Counted from the stretch's first letter, positions 15,499 through 24,156 are shown. The stretch: 30,418 bases of DNA from CAZIHO01 sp964538875 (GCA_964538875.1 CAZIHO010000030.1:1-30418), one strand, 5' to 3'. Numbers and translations: made by a program. Notes: a model not told the origin generated them from the sequence alone.

Positions 15499-16289
15499 CT
15501 GCGGGTATCCAGCCGATCCCGCAACTGGTCCCCGAGCAAATTGACCGCCAACACCACCAGGCTGATGGCAATGCCCGGCGCCAGCACCAAATGGGGCGCC
15601 GCCAGCAGATAACCGGCTCCCTCCTTGACCATGCTGCCCCAGGATGCCTGGGGCGGCTGCACTCCCAGCCCTAGGAACGACAAGCCCGCTTCCGCGACCA
15701 CCACCTGGGCCACGCCGAAGCTGGCCTCCACCAGTAGCGGCGCCAGGGTCAGGGGTAACAGATGGCGAAACAGGATGCGGCCAGTCCCGGCGCCGAGGGC
15801 GCGGGCCGCCAGCACGTGCTCCCGGCTCTTGAGGGACAGCACCTGGGCCCGGGTCAGGCGGGCATAGCCCACCCAGCCCACCGCCGCCAGGGCGATGACC
15901 AGATTATCCAGCCCCGGACCCATAATGCCGGCCAAGGCGATGGCCAGCAGGATGCCGGGAAAAGCCAGAAACACGTCGATCAGCCGTACCACCAGATGGT
16001 CCACCCAGCCGCCCCGGTAGCCCGCCAGGCCGCCGATCACTCCGCCCGCCAGTAATGATAGGGACACCACGCCAAACGAAGCTAGAAACGAGGTGCGGGC
16101 ACCCGCCAGCAGGCGGTCCAGCACCGGCCGGCCCAGATCGTCGTGGCCCAGCCAGGCGGCCGGACCCGGCGGCGCCAGGATGGCGGGCAGATCAATTTGA
16201 TTGGGACGCAAATCCAGCCAGGGACCCACCAAGGCCGCCAGCGCCCAGACGATCAAAATGCCCAGCAGACAGGAGGTGCATTTGCCCAC
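15495..16289 (-). CDS. Oligopeptide/dipeptide ABC transporter permease, DppC/OppC type
   Basis: 264 residues from a GTG at 16289, chosen because GGAG lies eight bases upstream and the protein then starts MGKCTSCLLGILIVWALAAL, directly at the first helix. An ATG at 16334 would overlap dppB by 41 bases. Seen: HDDLGRPVLDRLLAGARTSF, the hallmark of DppC N-terminal cytoplasmic regions, and the EAA-loop ARALGAGTGRILFRHLLP (permease-ATPase contact). Known of the family: inner-membrane half of a peptide or nickel importer. It begins four bases after the DppB-like stop. No ATPase or binding-protein gene follows; the next gene is convergent. The substrate is unknown. Confidence 0.92.
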   Translation of the reverse strand: MGKCTSCLLGILIVWALAALVGPWLDLRPNQIDLPAILAPPGPAAWLGHDDLGRPVLDRLLAGARTSFLASFGVVSLSLLAGGVIGGLAGYRGGWVDHLVVRLIDVFLAFPGILLAIALAGIMGPGLDNLVIALAAVGWVGYARLTRAQVLSLKSREHVLAARALGAGTGRILFRHLLPLTLAPLLVEASFGVAQVVVAEAGLSFLGLGVQPPQASWGSMVKEGAGYLLAAPHLVLAPGIAISLVVLAVNLLGDQLRDRLDTRS

Positions 16290-16293
16290 CCCC

Positions 16294-17217
16294 TCAGTCT
16301 CCGCCCAGCCGTACCCGGGGATCCACCCAGGCATATACCAGATCGGTGAGGCTGTTTACCGACACATAGGCCAGGCTAATCAGCAATACGCAGCCCTGCA
16401 CCAGGGGATAGTCCCGCTTTTGGATCGCCTCCACCAGCAGGGAGCCAATCCCCGGCCAGGCGAACACGGTTTCGGTGATGACCGCGCCACCCAGCAGGGC
16501 GCCCAATTGCAGGCCCACCAGGGTCACCACCGGCAGCGCCGCGTTGCGCAACGCGTGGCGCCACACCAGCGCGCCCTCGCCGAGCCCCTTGGCGCGGCCG
16601 GTGCGGATGAAGGGCTCGCCCAGCACTTCCAACAGGCTGCCCCGCACCATGCGGGCCAACACCGCCGCCATGCCGGTGCCCAGGGTCAGGGTCGGCAAGA
16701 TCAAGCTGCCCGGCGCGCCGGCGCCGCTGACCGGGGTCCAGCCTAGCCACAGGGAAAACACCAGGATGAACAGGGGGCCCAGCCAGAAATTGGGGATGGA
16801 CGCCCCCAGCAGGGAAAAGCCCATGGCCAGGCTATCCCAAACTTGGCCTTGGCGCCGGGCCGCCAGCACCCCCAGGGGAATGGCGATCAGCAGCGCCAAG
16901 CCCAGGGCCGCGCCGGTCAGTTGCAGGGTGGCGGGAATCCGCTCGGCCAGCATGTCCCTTACCGGACGCCGGCCATGGAGGGACTCGCCCAGGTCCAGCC
17001 GGACCAGGCGGCTGACATGGTTGCTCAATTGGGTGGCCAGGGGCTGATCCAACCCCAGGGCTTGGCGCAACGCCTGGCGGTCGGCGGGCCGGGCGCTATC
17101 CCCCAGCATGAGTTCCACCGGATCCCCCGGAATCAGGTGAATCAATAGAAACACCATGAGCGCCACGCCCAGCACCACCGGCACCAGCCCCAGCAGGCGG
17201 GTCAGCAACCAGCGCAT
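16294..17217 (-). CDS. Oligopeptide/dipeptide ABC transporter permease, DppB/OppB type
   Basis: 307 residues. Seen: N-terminal helix and the typical VFLLIHLIPGDPVELMLGD (about 22-40), GQALGLDQPL-like segment (47-60), SLHGRRPVRDMLAERIPATL, and the EAA loop RTGRAKGLGEGALVWRHALRNAALP (about 216-240). Known of the family: pairs with a DppC-type permease in peptide or metal-chelate importers with DppD/DppF ATPases. Its ATG overlaps the stop codon of the upstream L,D-transpeptidase by one base (TGATG), showing translational coupling. The partner binding protein and ATPases are not in the window. Confidence 0.93.
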   Translation of the reverse strand: MRWLLTRLLGLVPVVLGVALMVFLLIHLIPGDPVELMLGDSARPADRQALRQALGLDQPLATQLSNHVSRLVRLDLGESLHGRRPVRDMLAERIPATLQLTGAALGLALLIAIPLGVLAARRQGQVWDSLAMGFSLLGASIPNFWLGPLFILVFSLWLGWTPVSGAGAPGSLILPTLTLGTGMAAVLARMVRGSLLEVLGEPFIRTGRAKGLGEGALVWRHALRNAALPVVTLVGLQLGALLGGAVITETVFAWPGIGSLLVEAIQKRDYPLVQGCVLLISLAYVSVNSLTDLVYAWVDPRVRLGGD

Positions 17218-17720
17218 CAGTCCCAGGACTCCCGAATGTCCACCAGGGTACCGGCCTGGATCTGCGGGAATAGCTCCAGAATATCCCGGTTGCTCATGCG
17301 CACGCAGCCGTGGGAGCGGGGCACGCCCAGGGGTTCGCTGTCCGGGCAGCCGTGGATATAGATGAAGCGCCGCAGGGTATCCACCAGGCCGCCCCGGTTG
17401 AAGCCCGATTGCAAGCCGGTGAGCCAGAGGATGCGGGTGAGAATCCAGTCCCGCTCAGGAAAGCGGGCGGCCAGGGCGGCGTCATAAATTTCGCCGGTGG
17501 GACGGCGGCCCACGAACACGCAATTTTCTGGACAACCGGTGCCGATCAGCAACCTTATCCGATGCCGGCCCCGGGGCGTGCGGCCGGAGCCCCGGAGTTC
17601 GCCACAACCGGCTAGCCCAGTGGAAACCCCATACACCGGGCTCGGGCCAGCGGGCCGCCACAGGGTCAAGGTCTGGCGGGCAAGGTCCACCCGCAACTCC
17701 GGTTCCACCACCAATGACAC
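17217..17720 (-). CDS. L,D-transpeptidase (YkuD domain) without a signal peptide
   Basis: 167 residues, GTG start with GAGG eleven bases upstream. Seen: the YkuD domain across the chain, with the catalytic pattern FIYIHGCPD (about 119-127) followed by SHGCVRM (136-142), where H137 and C139 are the expected catalytic pair. Known of the family: forms 3-3 cross-links or attaches lipoproteins to peptidoglycan, normally in the periplasm. No signal peptide or anchor helix is visible, so secretion by another route, a missed upstream start or a cytoplasmic role on recycled murein peptides are all possible. It is the first gene of an operon with two peptide-permease genes, which suggests a link with murein peptides. 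Confidence 0.9.
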   Translation of the reverse strand: MSLVVEPELRVDLARQTLTLWRPAGPSPVYGVSTGLAGCGELRGSGRTPRGRHRIRLLIGTGCPENCVFVGRRPTGEIYDAALAARFPERDWILTRILWLTGLQSGFNRGGLVDTLRRFIYIHGCPDSEPLGVPRSHGCVRMSNRDILELFPQIQAGTLVDIRESWD

Positions 17721-17888
17721 CCGTGTCCGCCTCTATTGATTCGACCGCGCCCCATCATAGCGGGCCGGTCCGGGTTGTCGAGGCGGCCCTGGCCGGGTGG
17801 TCCGGAACGGACCGCTTGGAGTGGGGCACCCGTCCGGATCTGGTTCACGAAATTGCCGCCCCGGCCGGAGCGGCGCCAGGGAGCTTGC

Positions 17889-17894
17889 TATACT
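17889..17894 (+). promoter_or_regulatory. -10-like element of the short flagellar-like gene
   Basis: TATACT about 34 bases before the GTG start of the 79-residue gene. No good -35 hexamer lies 16-18 bases upstream, so this is a weak call. Confidence 0.35.
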
Positions 17895-17927
17895 CGAACC
17901 AGGCAGGGGTTTGCAGGAGACCGGATA

Positions 17928-18167
17928 GTGGCCATCCAGCCGATCGGCAGCGGCGCTTTACAGGGCATCCAACGGGGCATGCAGGGGTTGCGGCGCGCCG
18001 CCCTCGACATCGCCACCCAGGGCGTGCAAGGCACGTCCGGCTGGGAGGGGGATTTCGAGCGGGCGCTGATCGAACTGCCGGCCCAGGCCAATCAGGTCAA
18101 GGCCTCCGCCAAGGTCCTGACCACCGAGAATCAGATGGTGGGCACCCTGCTCGACATCCACGTTTAG
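17928..18167 (+). CDS. 79-residue protein resembling flagellar rod/hook ends
   Basis: The GTG at 17928 is chosen because AGGAG lies eight bases upstream; a longer frame from 17736 runs into non-coding sequence. Seen: an amphipathic N-terminus IGSGALQGIQRGMQGLRRAALDIA and a C-terminus QVKASAKVLTTENQMVGTLLDI. The two ends look like the N- and C-terminal helices of flagellar rod/hook proteins joined by a short middle, without the globular domains. Known: short proteins of this sort occur in gammaproteobacteria as uncharacterised genes; I cannot name a family. No other flagellar gene is in the window. It is monocistronic, convergent with nadC, with a hairpin between. Confidence 0.7.
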   Translation: MAIQPIGSGALQGIQRGMQGLRRAALDIATQGVQGTSGWEGDFERALIELPAQANQVKASAKVLTTENQMVGTLLDIHV

Positions 18168-18175
18168 CCTGGCGG

Positions 18176-18217
18176 CTGACCCGGCGGTTGCCGGGCATTC
18201 CACCCGGCCGGGGTCAG
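18176..18217. terminator. Long imperfect hairpin between convergent genes
   Basis: CTGACCCGGC (18176-18185) pairs with GCCGGGGTCAG (18207-18217) with one bulge, and GCCGGG/CCCGGC pair inside it. It spans the end of the short flagellar-like gene's 3' region and the last bases of nadC. No T run is present; it may end both transcripts. Confidence 0.5.
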
Positions 18218-19092
18218 TCACCGGTCAGGCGGGTTACCACGAAGCGCATCGACAAATCCACCGCCTTCACGTCCTTGGTGAGGGCACCAAGGGAGATGTC
18301 GTCCACGCCGGTGGCCGCGATATAGGGCAAATTGTCCCAGTTTACGTTGCCGGACGCTTCCAGACGGGCACGGCCCTGGTTGTGGGCCACGGCGGCGCGC
18401 AACTGATCGAGACTGAAATTATCCAGCAGCACCCGGCGCGCGCCCGCCCCCAGGGCCTCGTCCAGTTGCGCCAGGTTTTCCACCTCCACCTCGATCTCCA
18501 CGCCGGCCGCCGCCCCTTGGGCGGCCCGCAGCGCGGCGGTGATGCCGCCTGCCGCCTGGATATGATTTTCCTTGATTAGGATGGCGTCATACAGCCCTAG
18601 ACGATGGTTGGCGCAACCGCCACAGGCCACTGCGTATTTCTGGGCCAGGCGCAGGCCGGGCAGGGTTTTGCGGGTATCCAACAGGCGTACCGGGCTGTCG
18701 CCCAGGTAATCCCGCAGGCGCCGCGCCTGGGTGGCGGTTCCGGACAGGGTTTGCAGAAAATTGAGGGCGGTGCGCTCACCGCTCAACAGGGCGCGGGTGG
18801 AACCCTGGAGGGTGCAGAACACTTGGTCCGCCGCCAGACGATCCCCGTCCACCGCGCCCCAGTGGATGCGCATAGCGGCGTCCAACTCCCGAAACACCGC
18901 CTCCAGCCAGGACCGGCCACAGAGTACGGCCTGTTCCCGTGAGCGAATGGTGACGGTCGATTGGGCGGCCGCCGGAATCAGGCCGGCGGTCAAATCGCCG
19001 CTGCCCAAGTCCTCCGCCAACGCCAAGCGCACCTGCGCAACGACCTGCTCCCAGGGCGGCGCTTGCGGCAGATCCACCTTATCCTGCCTCAT
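18214..19092 (-). CDS. nadC: Nicotinate-nucleotide pyrophosphorylase (carboxylating), quinolinate phosphoribosyltransferase
   Basis: 292 residues. Seen: ALAEDLGSGDLTAGLIP (24-40), ERTALNFLQTLSGTAT (106-121), DTRKTLPGLRLAQKYAVACGG (139-159), NHRLGLYDAILIKENHI (162-178) and EVEVENLAQLDEAL, the full set of NadC motifs. Known of the family: converts quinolinate and PRPP to nicotinate mononucleotide with release of CO2 in de novo NAD synthesis; cytoplasmic. Its ATG overlaps the stop of the DUF1631 gene (ATGA), so the two are cotranscribed. Length is normal. Confidence 0.97.
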   Translation of the reverse strand: MRQDKVDLPQAPPWEQVVAQVRLALAEDLGSGDLTAGLIPAAAQSTVTIRSREQAVLCGRSWLEAVFRELDAAMRIHWGAVDGDRLAADQVFCTLQGSTRALLSGERTALNFLQTLSGTATQARRLRDYLGDSPVRLLDTRKTLPGLRLAQKYAVACGGCANHRLGLYDAILIKENHIQAAGGITAALRAAQGAAAGVEIEVEVENLAQLDEALGAGARRVLLDNFSLDQLRAAVAHNQGRARLEASGNVNWDNLPYIAATGVDDISLGALTKDVKAVDLSMRFVVTRLTGD

Positions 19093-21532
19093 CCATTGGC
19101 GGCCTCAGCCGAGCCATGGGGGTCGCTCTGCTTGAGGGTGCGCACCATGACCGACAAGGCCCGGTCCAGGATCGGCGTGTTGATATCCTTCAAATGAATC
19201 GCGGCGCCGCGCCGCAGCAGGCGCGCCACCCCGTTCCGGGTGATCTCCAGCACCTTGATCCCCTTGCGATTGACGAACACGTAGGAATCTGTGATCTGGC
19301 TCTTCCAACAGAGTTTGATACGCGACCGTTGATTATTTTCTTCCTTCACTTCCAGCCAGGTCCCCGGCGTCAAGGCTTCCGCCTGATGATCGAATTCGTC
19401 CAACTCCTCGGCGGCCGGGGCTTGGTTGGCCGGCACCGCCGTCCGTCGCGCCGGTTGAACTGGCGCCGCCGGTACCTTGGACTCTTGGCTAACCTCCGCC
19501 CCCGGCGGGGGTGCCGGCGCTGGCCCGGTGATGGCGGGCGAACCGCGCAGACAATTGATGTGGCAGGCCTGCAACTCCTTGAAAAGACGGGCAGTCTGGT
19601 GTTGGTCAAAGGAGATGCCGCCCAACCCATCCTTCAAGCCCCGCAGCAATTCCGGGATAGCCCGCAGCAATTCCTGGCGATCCCCGTGCAGGCGCTTGGG
19701 CCCCACACTCCACACCAATTGATCCGCCACCGCCAATTGGTGACGCCAGTTTTCGCTGTCGGCGCCCTGGCGCAGATAGGTCAATAACAGCACATCCCGC
19801 CAACCCTCGCCGAGCAGTTGCCGCACCACCCCGGGCAGGCGGGGATTATCTTCCAAACGGCGATTGATTTCTTCCTGAACCCGGTCCTTGGCGATCCGCA
19901 ACTGTTCCTTACCCCGGGACACCTGGGTGGCCCGCTCCTCGGCCAACTCGGCGCCCCGGCTTTCCCGCCGAAGGAACTCAGCCAACTCCTCGTCCAGGGC
20001 CAGAAACAGGGATATATCATTGGTGAATTCGTCGACGATGCGGCCAACGATCCGCTCCATCCGTCCATAGAGACCTTGCTCGGAACGGTCGCCGTCATCG
20101 GTCCAGCCGAGGGCCGCCTTGGCCATATTATTCAACAGGCACCGGGCCGGGTGCTTGGCGTCGCCGAAAAAGCTCTTATCGACGATAGCCACCTTAATCA
20201 TGGGAATCTGCAACCGGGAAATCAGCGCCTTGAGGGCGTCCGGTAGCATGGGATCCGCCAAAATGAAATCAAACAGCAAGGACACCAGGTCCAGGGTGTC
20301 CTCGTCCGTCTTACCCAGGGCCCGGTGGACTCTGCCGTCTTGCTGCAAGCGCAATTGGGCCGCCAGCAGGTCCCGAACCTGGCTAGGGCTAACTGACGCC
20401 ACCACCCGCTGGGCAGGAGCGGCCTCGCCGGTCCGTTGCAACGCGGACAACACGCCTAACAATTCACTGGTGGCCACTTCCGGTAGCTTCTCTCCGGCCA
20501 GGGCTAGGGCACCGGCCGGACCCTGGGCGCGGAAACCGCTCAGCAACTCCGCCAATTGAACGAAGGCCTCGGTCTGACCCGAAGCTGGCGCACCTGCCGT
20601 ACCGGCGGCCGNNNNNNNNNNNNNNNNNNNNNNNNNNNNNNNNNNNNNNNNNNNNNNNNNNNNNNNNNNNNNNNNNNNNNNNNNNNNNNNNNNNNNNNNN
20701 NNNNNNNNNNNGCGCGGAAACCGCTCAGCAACTCCGCCAATTGGACGAATGCCTCGGTCTGACCCGCAGCTGGCGCACCTGCCGTACCGGCAGCCGCCAC
20801 CGGAGGCTCAGAATGGGTGCCCACGGGCCGGATCCGGGCGCCTACCTTGCCCTTGACGCCGGCCCGGTTGAAGACGCCGATCAATGCGTCATAAAGGCCG
20901 CCAAACTGGGCCAGCACTTGGCGATCGAATAATTTGTAGATGACCAGCCGTACCTGGATTTCTACTTCCAGATCCCGCAGCGCTTCCTGAAAGCGTGTGC
21001 ATATCACGGTCGGCGATAAGGGCTGGGTCAGGGAATCCAGCTCTCCACAATCCGTTAGGATGCTAATGCATTGGCTGAAATTGTAGAGATGCCGGGCATA
21101 GCGGTTTTCATTTTTTGAAATCAAATTGGTGACGGCCAAATCGTCTTCCAATTGGGCCTCGTCCATCAGGGCCAATTCGGATTCATCCTGGGCTTGCCAG
21201 CGCGGGGCGGCGACTAGGGTCCGGGGTCCCCGCAGCCAAAACTGGTTAAACCCGTCGAATATTCCCGCGTAAAATCGCTTTTCCAGCCTCGACCGGTGCT
21301 TACGCACGGTGCGCATGGCGTCAAAATAGACTGACTGGACTAAATACGTAGCGCAGCGGTCTGCCCGCTCATAGAGGGCGTCATCCAAATCCTCGAACAG
21401 CCGTCCCATCAATCTGGGCAGGGTTTGTTCCAATAATGCCCGGCACTCCTCGACCACACGTCTGGTTCTCTCATCCTGGACCAAACGGCGGTCCGGGAGA
21501 CTGAAGGGTAGGACATTATCTCTAGAAACCAT
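19089..21532 (-). CDS. DUF1631 family protein with PilZ-like C-terminus, interrupted by an assembly gap
   Basis: Two frames separated by 100 N: the N-terminal part (about 270 residues before the gap, start ATG at 21532 with GGAG upstream) and the C-terminal part (about 490 residues). Both are DUF1631. Seen: N-terminal FEDLDDALYERAD and FDGFNQFW segments; the C-terminal region includes VAIVDKSFFGDAKHPARCLLN-type sequence (a DUF1631 hallmark) and ends with a beta-rich, PilZ-like segment (WLEVKEENNQRSRIKLCWKS...YVFVNRKG). Known of the family: large proteobacterial proteins of unknown role, some wrongly called thymidine phosphorylase; the PilZ-like end suggests c-di-GMP response. The apparent stop at 20540 is an artefact of an N run not divisible by three. 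The gap is flanked by near-identical 85-base copies. Confidence 0.88.
20527..20611. repeat. 85-base repeat, copy A, left of the gap
   Basis: Matches 20712-20796 at 81 of 85 positions. Translated on the minus strand it reads AAGTAGAPASGQTEAFVQLA and on through ELLSGFR. Three of four differences are silent third-position changes; the fourth is Ser/Ala. Confidence 0.9.
20612..20711. other. Assembly gap (100 N)
   Basis: Exactly 100 N, the usual placeholder for a gap of unknown size, inside the DUF1631 gene and flanked by near-identical sequence on both sides. The real length is unknown. Confidence 0.97.
20712..20796. repeat. 85-base repeat, copy B, right of the gap
   Basis: Second copy of the 20527-20611 sequence. 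Both copies are cut by the gap, so 85 bases is a minimum for the shared unit. The two copies are in the same reading frame of the gene when a whole number of codons separates them. Confidence 0.9.
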
Positions 21533-21903
21533 GGCTCGCTCCGGGCGGGCTGCATTGTCGAGTGTGTAAAACGAAACCTATGCCAACATCGAACCCGCGT
21601 CTGTGACCACACTCACAAATAGCATAAAGCCGTTGCTTTTCCCTATTCTTAATCCTTTTACGGACTAATTAGCCGCCTAACCCCGGCCAGGATCCGGGGA
21701 TTGTCCAACGCACCCATGGAGTGCGAGCCTAACAACCTCGTTGGGCTTTCACCCTTACAGCGGCGGGGATGGGATAATATAAACGCCGGCCGGTGAGGGG
21801 TAATACCGAAATTGGGAACTGGTTCCGCCCGCGATGGCACCCGGTCGACATTCAGCAATAAATTGCGTTGAGCACCAGGAAGCGACTCAGGAGCAACCCA
21901 GAT
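21533..21903. other. Divergent intergenic region with a hairpin
   Basis: About 370 bases between the DUF1631 gene and ampD. Seen: a hairpin CCCCGG-N7-CCGGGG at 21681-21699 and an AT-rich GATAATATAA at 21773-21782 that could hold a -10 for ampD, with no good -35. The minus-strand frame 21658-21915 has no recognisable content and is not called. Confidence 0.5.
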
Positions 21904-22536
21904 TTGGACGAACACGGCTGGTTGAATGGGGTGGAGCGTCGGCCGTCACCCAATTTTAACCAGCGTCTGGCCGGCGTCGCCATCGATCTGCTGGTGATTC
22001 ACGCCATCAGCTTGCCGCCTGGCGAGTTCGGCGGACCCTGGATCGATGCCCTGTTTCAAAATCGCCTAGAGCCAGACGCCCATCCCTATTTCGCCGGGAT
22101 GGCGAATTTGCGGGTTTCGTCCCATTTATTGATCCGGCGGGATGGCCGCCTGATCCAATATGTTCCCCTCTTGGAACGGGCCTGGCATGCGGGCCGCTCC
22201 CAATTCGCCGGCCGCCCCGAATGCAATGACTTCTCCATCGGCGTCGAATTGGAGGGCACGGATTTCATTCCCTTCACCGGTGCCCAATACGCCAGCCTGA
22301 TCCGCCTGACCCACCGGTTACGGCATCTGTTTCCGGGCATCGGTCCGGGACGCATCCAGGGCCATAGTGACATCGCGCCGGGCCGCAAGACCGATCCAGG
22401 ACCCTACTTCGATTGGCCAGGCTATTTGACCGCCATCGGCGACCGCCCGGAGTCCCGGACGGCGGCGCTCACCAGCGCAGCAGTCCCGACTCCAGCAGTC
22501 CCAGCAGAATCAGATAACCACCGACCACATAATTGA
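21904..22536 (+). CDS. ampD: 1,6-anhydro-N-acetylmuramyl-L-alanine amidase
   Basis: 210 residues from a TTG at 21904, with AGGAG ten bases upstream; the protein then starts MDEHGWLNGVERRPSPNFN, aligning with the AmpD N-terminus. A TTG at 21868 adds 12 residues with no match. Seen: zinc ligands H33, H154 and D164 (AmpD numbering 34/154/164), the SLPPGEFGGPWIDALF and CNDFSIGVELEGTD segments, and GHSDIAPGRKTDPGP. Known of the family: cytoplasmic zinc amidase that removes peptides from anhydro-muropeptides during cell-wall recycling, and so controls AmpR-dependent beta-lactamase where present. The last 30 residues are an Ala/Pro-rich tail, and its 68-base end lies antisense to the DUF3096 gene. 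Confidence 0.95.
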   Translation: MDEHGWLNGVERRPSPNFNQRLAGVAIDLLVIHAISLPPGEFGGPWIDALFQNRLEPDAHPYFAGMANLRVSSHLLIRRDGRLIQYVPLLERAWHAGRSQFAGRPECNDFSIGVELEGTDFIPFTGAQYASLIRLTHRLRHLFPGIGPGRIQGHSDIAPGRKTDPGPYFDWPGYLTAIGDRPESRTAALTSAAVPTPAVPAESDNHRPHN

Positions 22537-22765
22537 GGATCTGGGGCTTGATCAGTACCAGGATACCGGCGGCCAGGGCCGCCAGCGCCTGGGGACGGAT
22601 GGCCGGACCCGGCCACCCATGGGCCAAGCCCAGCAAGCCGGTCAGCAGCAAATAAAGCGCTACCGCATAATTCAGCACCCTAGGGACCAGAAGGATCACC
22701 AATCCCGCCACGATCGCGAGCAGGGCTTCCAGGGGCCAGTGGTTGAGCAGGCCGGCAATGGACAT
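22469..22765 (-). CDS. DUF3096-like membrane protein with two tandem repeats
   Basis: 98 residues from the ATG at 22765, with GAGAGG five bases upstream. Longer frames to 23203 enter tyrS and are rejected. Seen: two copies of one pattern, LEALLAIVAGLVILLVPRVLNYAVALYLLLTGLLGL in part (12-47) and QALAALAAGILVLIKPQILNYVVGGYLILLGLL in part (59-91), each with two hydrophobic helices and a (V/I)P-x-x-LNY centre. Known of the family: DUF3096 proteins are usually a single repeat of about 45 residues, function unknown, inner membrane. This gene looks like an in-frame duplication. Its end runs 68 bases into ampD on the opposite strand. Confidence 0.8.
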   Translation of the reverse strand: MSIAGLLNHWPLEALLAIVAGLVILLVPRVLNYAVALYLLLTGLLGLAHGWPGPAIRPQALAALAAGILVLIKPQILNYVVGGYLILLGLLESGLLRW

Positions 22766-22895
22766 GGTTCCTCTCCAGGCCGGTACAGGGCCAGATGGTT
22801 TCCGCACCCCGCCAAGGGGCAAGCGACCGCATCGGGTTAACGGCGGCGCAACGATAGGGTACAGTAGGCGCCCTTGGCAAGCGGAGGAGTCATTC

Positions 22896-24116
22896 ATGTC
22901 GTCCCAGGCGGAAGCGTTCGAAATCCTGCGGCGCGGCACCCAGGAAATCCTGTTGGAGTCGTCCCTCAAACACAAACTGGCGCTGGCCAGGCCCCTGCGG
23001 GTCAAGGCGGGTTTCGACCCCACCGCGCCGGATCTGCACCTGGGCCACACGGTGTTAATCAATAAGCTGCGCCAGTTCCAGGAGTTGGGACACCAGGTGC
23101 TGTTCCTGATCGGCGACTTCACCGGCATGATCGGCGACCCCACCGGCAAGAACGTGACCCGCAAGCCCCTCACCCGGGACGAGGTCCTGGACAACGCCCG
23201 CACCTACCAGAATCAGGTGTTCAAGATCCTGGATCCGGAGCGGACCCAGGTGGTATTCAATTCTTCCTGGATGGATGCCCTGTCGGCGGCGGACCTCATC
23301 CACCTGGCGGCGCGCCACACGGTGGCCCGTATGCTGGAGCGGGACGACTTCGGCAAGCGCCACGCCGCCGGCCAGCCCATCTCCATCCACGAATTCCTTT
23401 ATCCCCTGATTCAGGGCTATGACTCGGTGGTACTACAGGCGGACGTGGAGCTGGGGGGCACGGACCAAAAGTTCAATCTGCTGGTGGGCCGCCAACTCCA
23501 GGAAAGCCACGGCCAGGATCCCCAGGTGGTCATGACCCTACCGATCCTGGAAGGGCTGGACGGAGTGCAGAAAATGTCCAAATCCCTGGGCAACTATGTG
23601 GGCATCACCGACAGCCCCGACAGCATGTTCGGCAAGCTGATGTCCATCTCGGACGATCTCATGTGGCGCTATTTCGAACTCCTGAGTTGGCGCCCGGCGG
23701 CCGAAGTGGCCCGCCTGGCCGAGGAAGTACAGGCTGGCCGCAACCCCCGGGACGTCAAGATGGAACTGGCCGGGGAAATCATTAGCCGCTTCCATGACGC
23801 CCAAGCCGCCCGGCAAGCGGCGGACGACTTCGTGGCCCGGTTCCGGCGCGGCGAAATTCCCGACGACCTGCCGGAAGTCCGTCTCCCCGCCCCTGCGGAC
23901 GGCCTGTTGATTGGCAATCTGCTCAAGCAGGCGGGCTTGGCCCCCAGCACCTCCGAAGCCCTGCGCCTGATCGCCCAAGGGGGCGTGCAACTGGATGGGG
24001 AGCGGGTATCCGACAAGGGCCTCAAGTTGGCGGCCGGCGGCTCCCACGTGGTCCAGGTAGGGAAAAGGCGCTTTGCCAGGGTGATTCTGCTGGAGCAAGG
24101 CCCGGCCGACGCCTAG
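22896..24116 (+). CDS. tyrS: Tyrosyl-tRNA synthetase
   Basis: 406 residues from the ATG at 22896, with GGAGG nine to thirteen bases upstream; the in-frame extension to 22743 overlaps the DUF3096 gene's 5' end and is rejected. Seen: class I signatures HLGH (48-51) and KMSKS (226-230), tyrosine-pocket segments GFDPTAPDLHLG and IQGYDSVVL, GGTDQKFN, and a C-terminal S4 domain (about 345-400). Known of the family: charges tRNA-Tyr in the cytoplasm. It is the TyrZ-like form without the longer E. coli TyrS linker. Monocistronic; no T-box is expected in a gammaproteobacterium and none was seen. Confidence 0.97.
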   Translation: MSSQAEAFEILRRGTQEILLESSLKHKLALARPLRVKAGFDPTAPDLHLGHTVLINKLRQFQELGHQVLFLIGDFTGMIGDPTGKNVTRKPLTRDEVLDNARTYQNQVFKILDPERTQVVFNSSWMDALSAADLIHLAARHTVARMLERDDFGKRHAAGQPISIHEFLYPLIQGYDSVVLQADVELGGTDQKFNLLVGRQLQESHGQDPQVVMTLPILEGLDGVQKMSKSLGNYVGITDSPDSMFGKLMSISDDLMWRYFELLSWRPAAEVARLAEEVQAGRNPRDVKMELAGEIISRFHDAQAARQAADDFVARFRRGEIPDDLPEVRLPAPADGLLIGNLLKQAGLAPSTSEALRLIAQGGVQLDGERVSDKGLKLAAGGSHVVQVGKRRFARVILLEQGPADA

Positions 24117-24156
24117 TAACCTCGGCAGCAAGACCCGCACACCTGGGTAGGGCGGC

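Noticed and set aside
20540..20611. Stop codon ending the N-terminal half of the DUF1631 gene
   Set aside because: The frame changes only because 100 N is not a multiple of three; sequence on both sides is in the same protein family.
21658..21915. 85-residue minus-strand frame upstream of ampD
   Set aside because: No ribosome site or motif; it runs through the ampD start region and a hairpin.
22743..22895. N-terminal extension of tyrS
   Set aside because: No similarity to TyrS; a strong ribosome site precedes the ATG at 22896.
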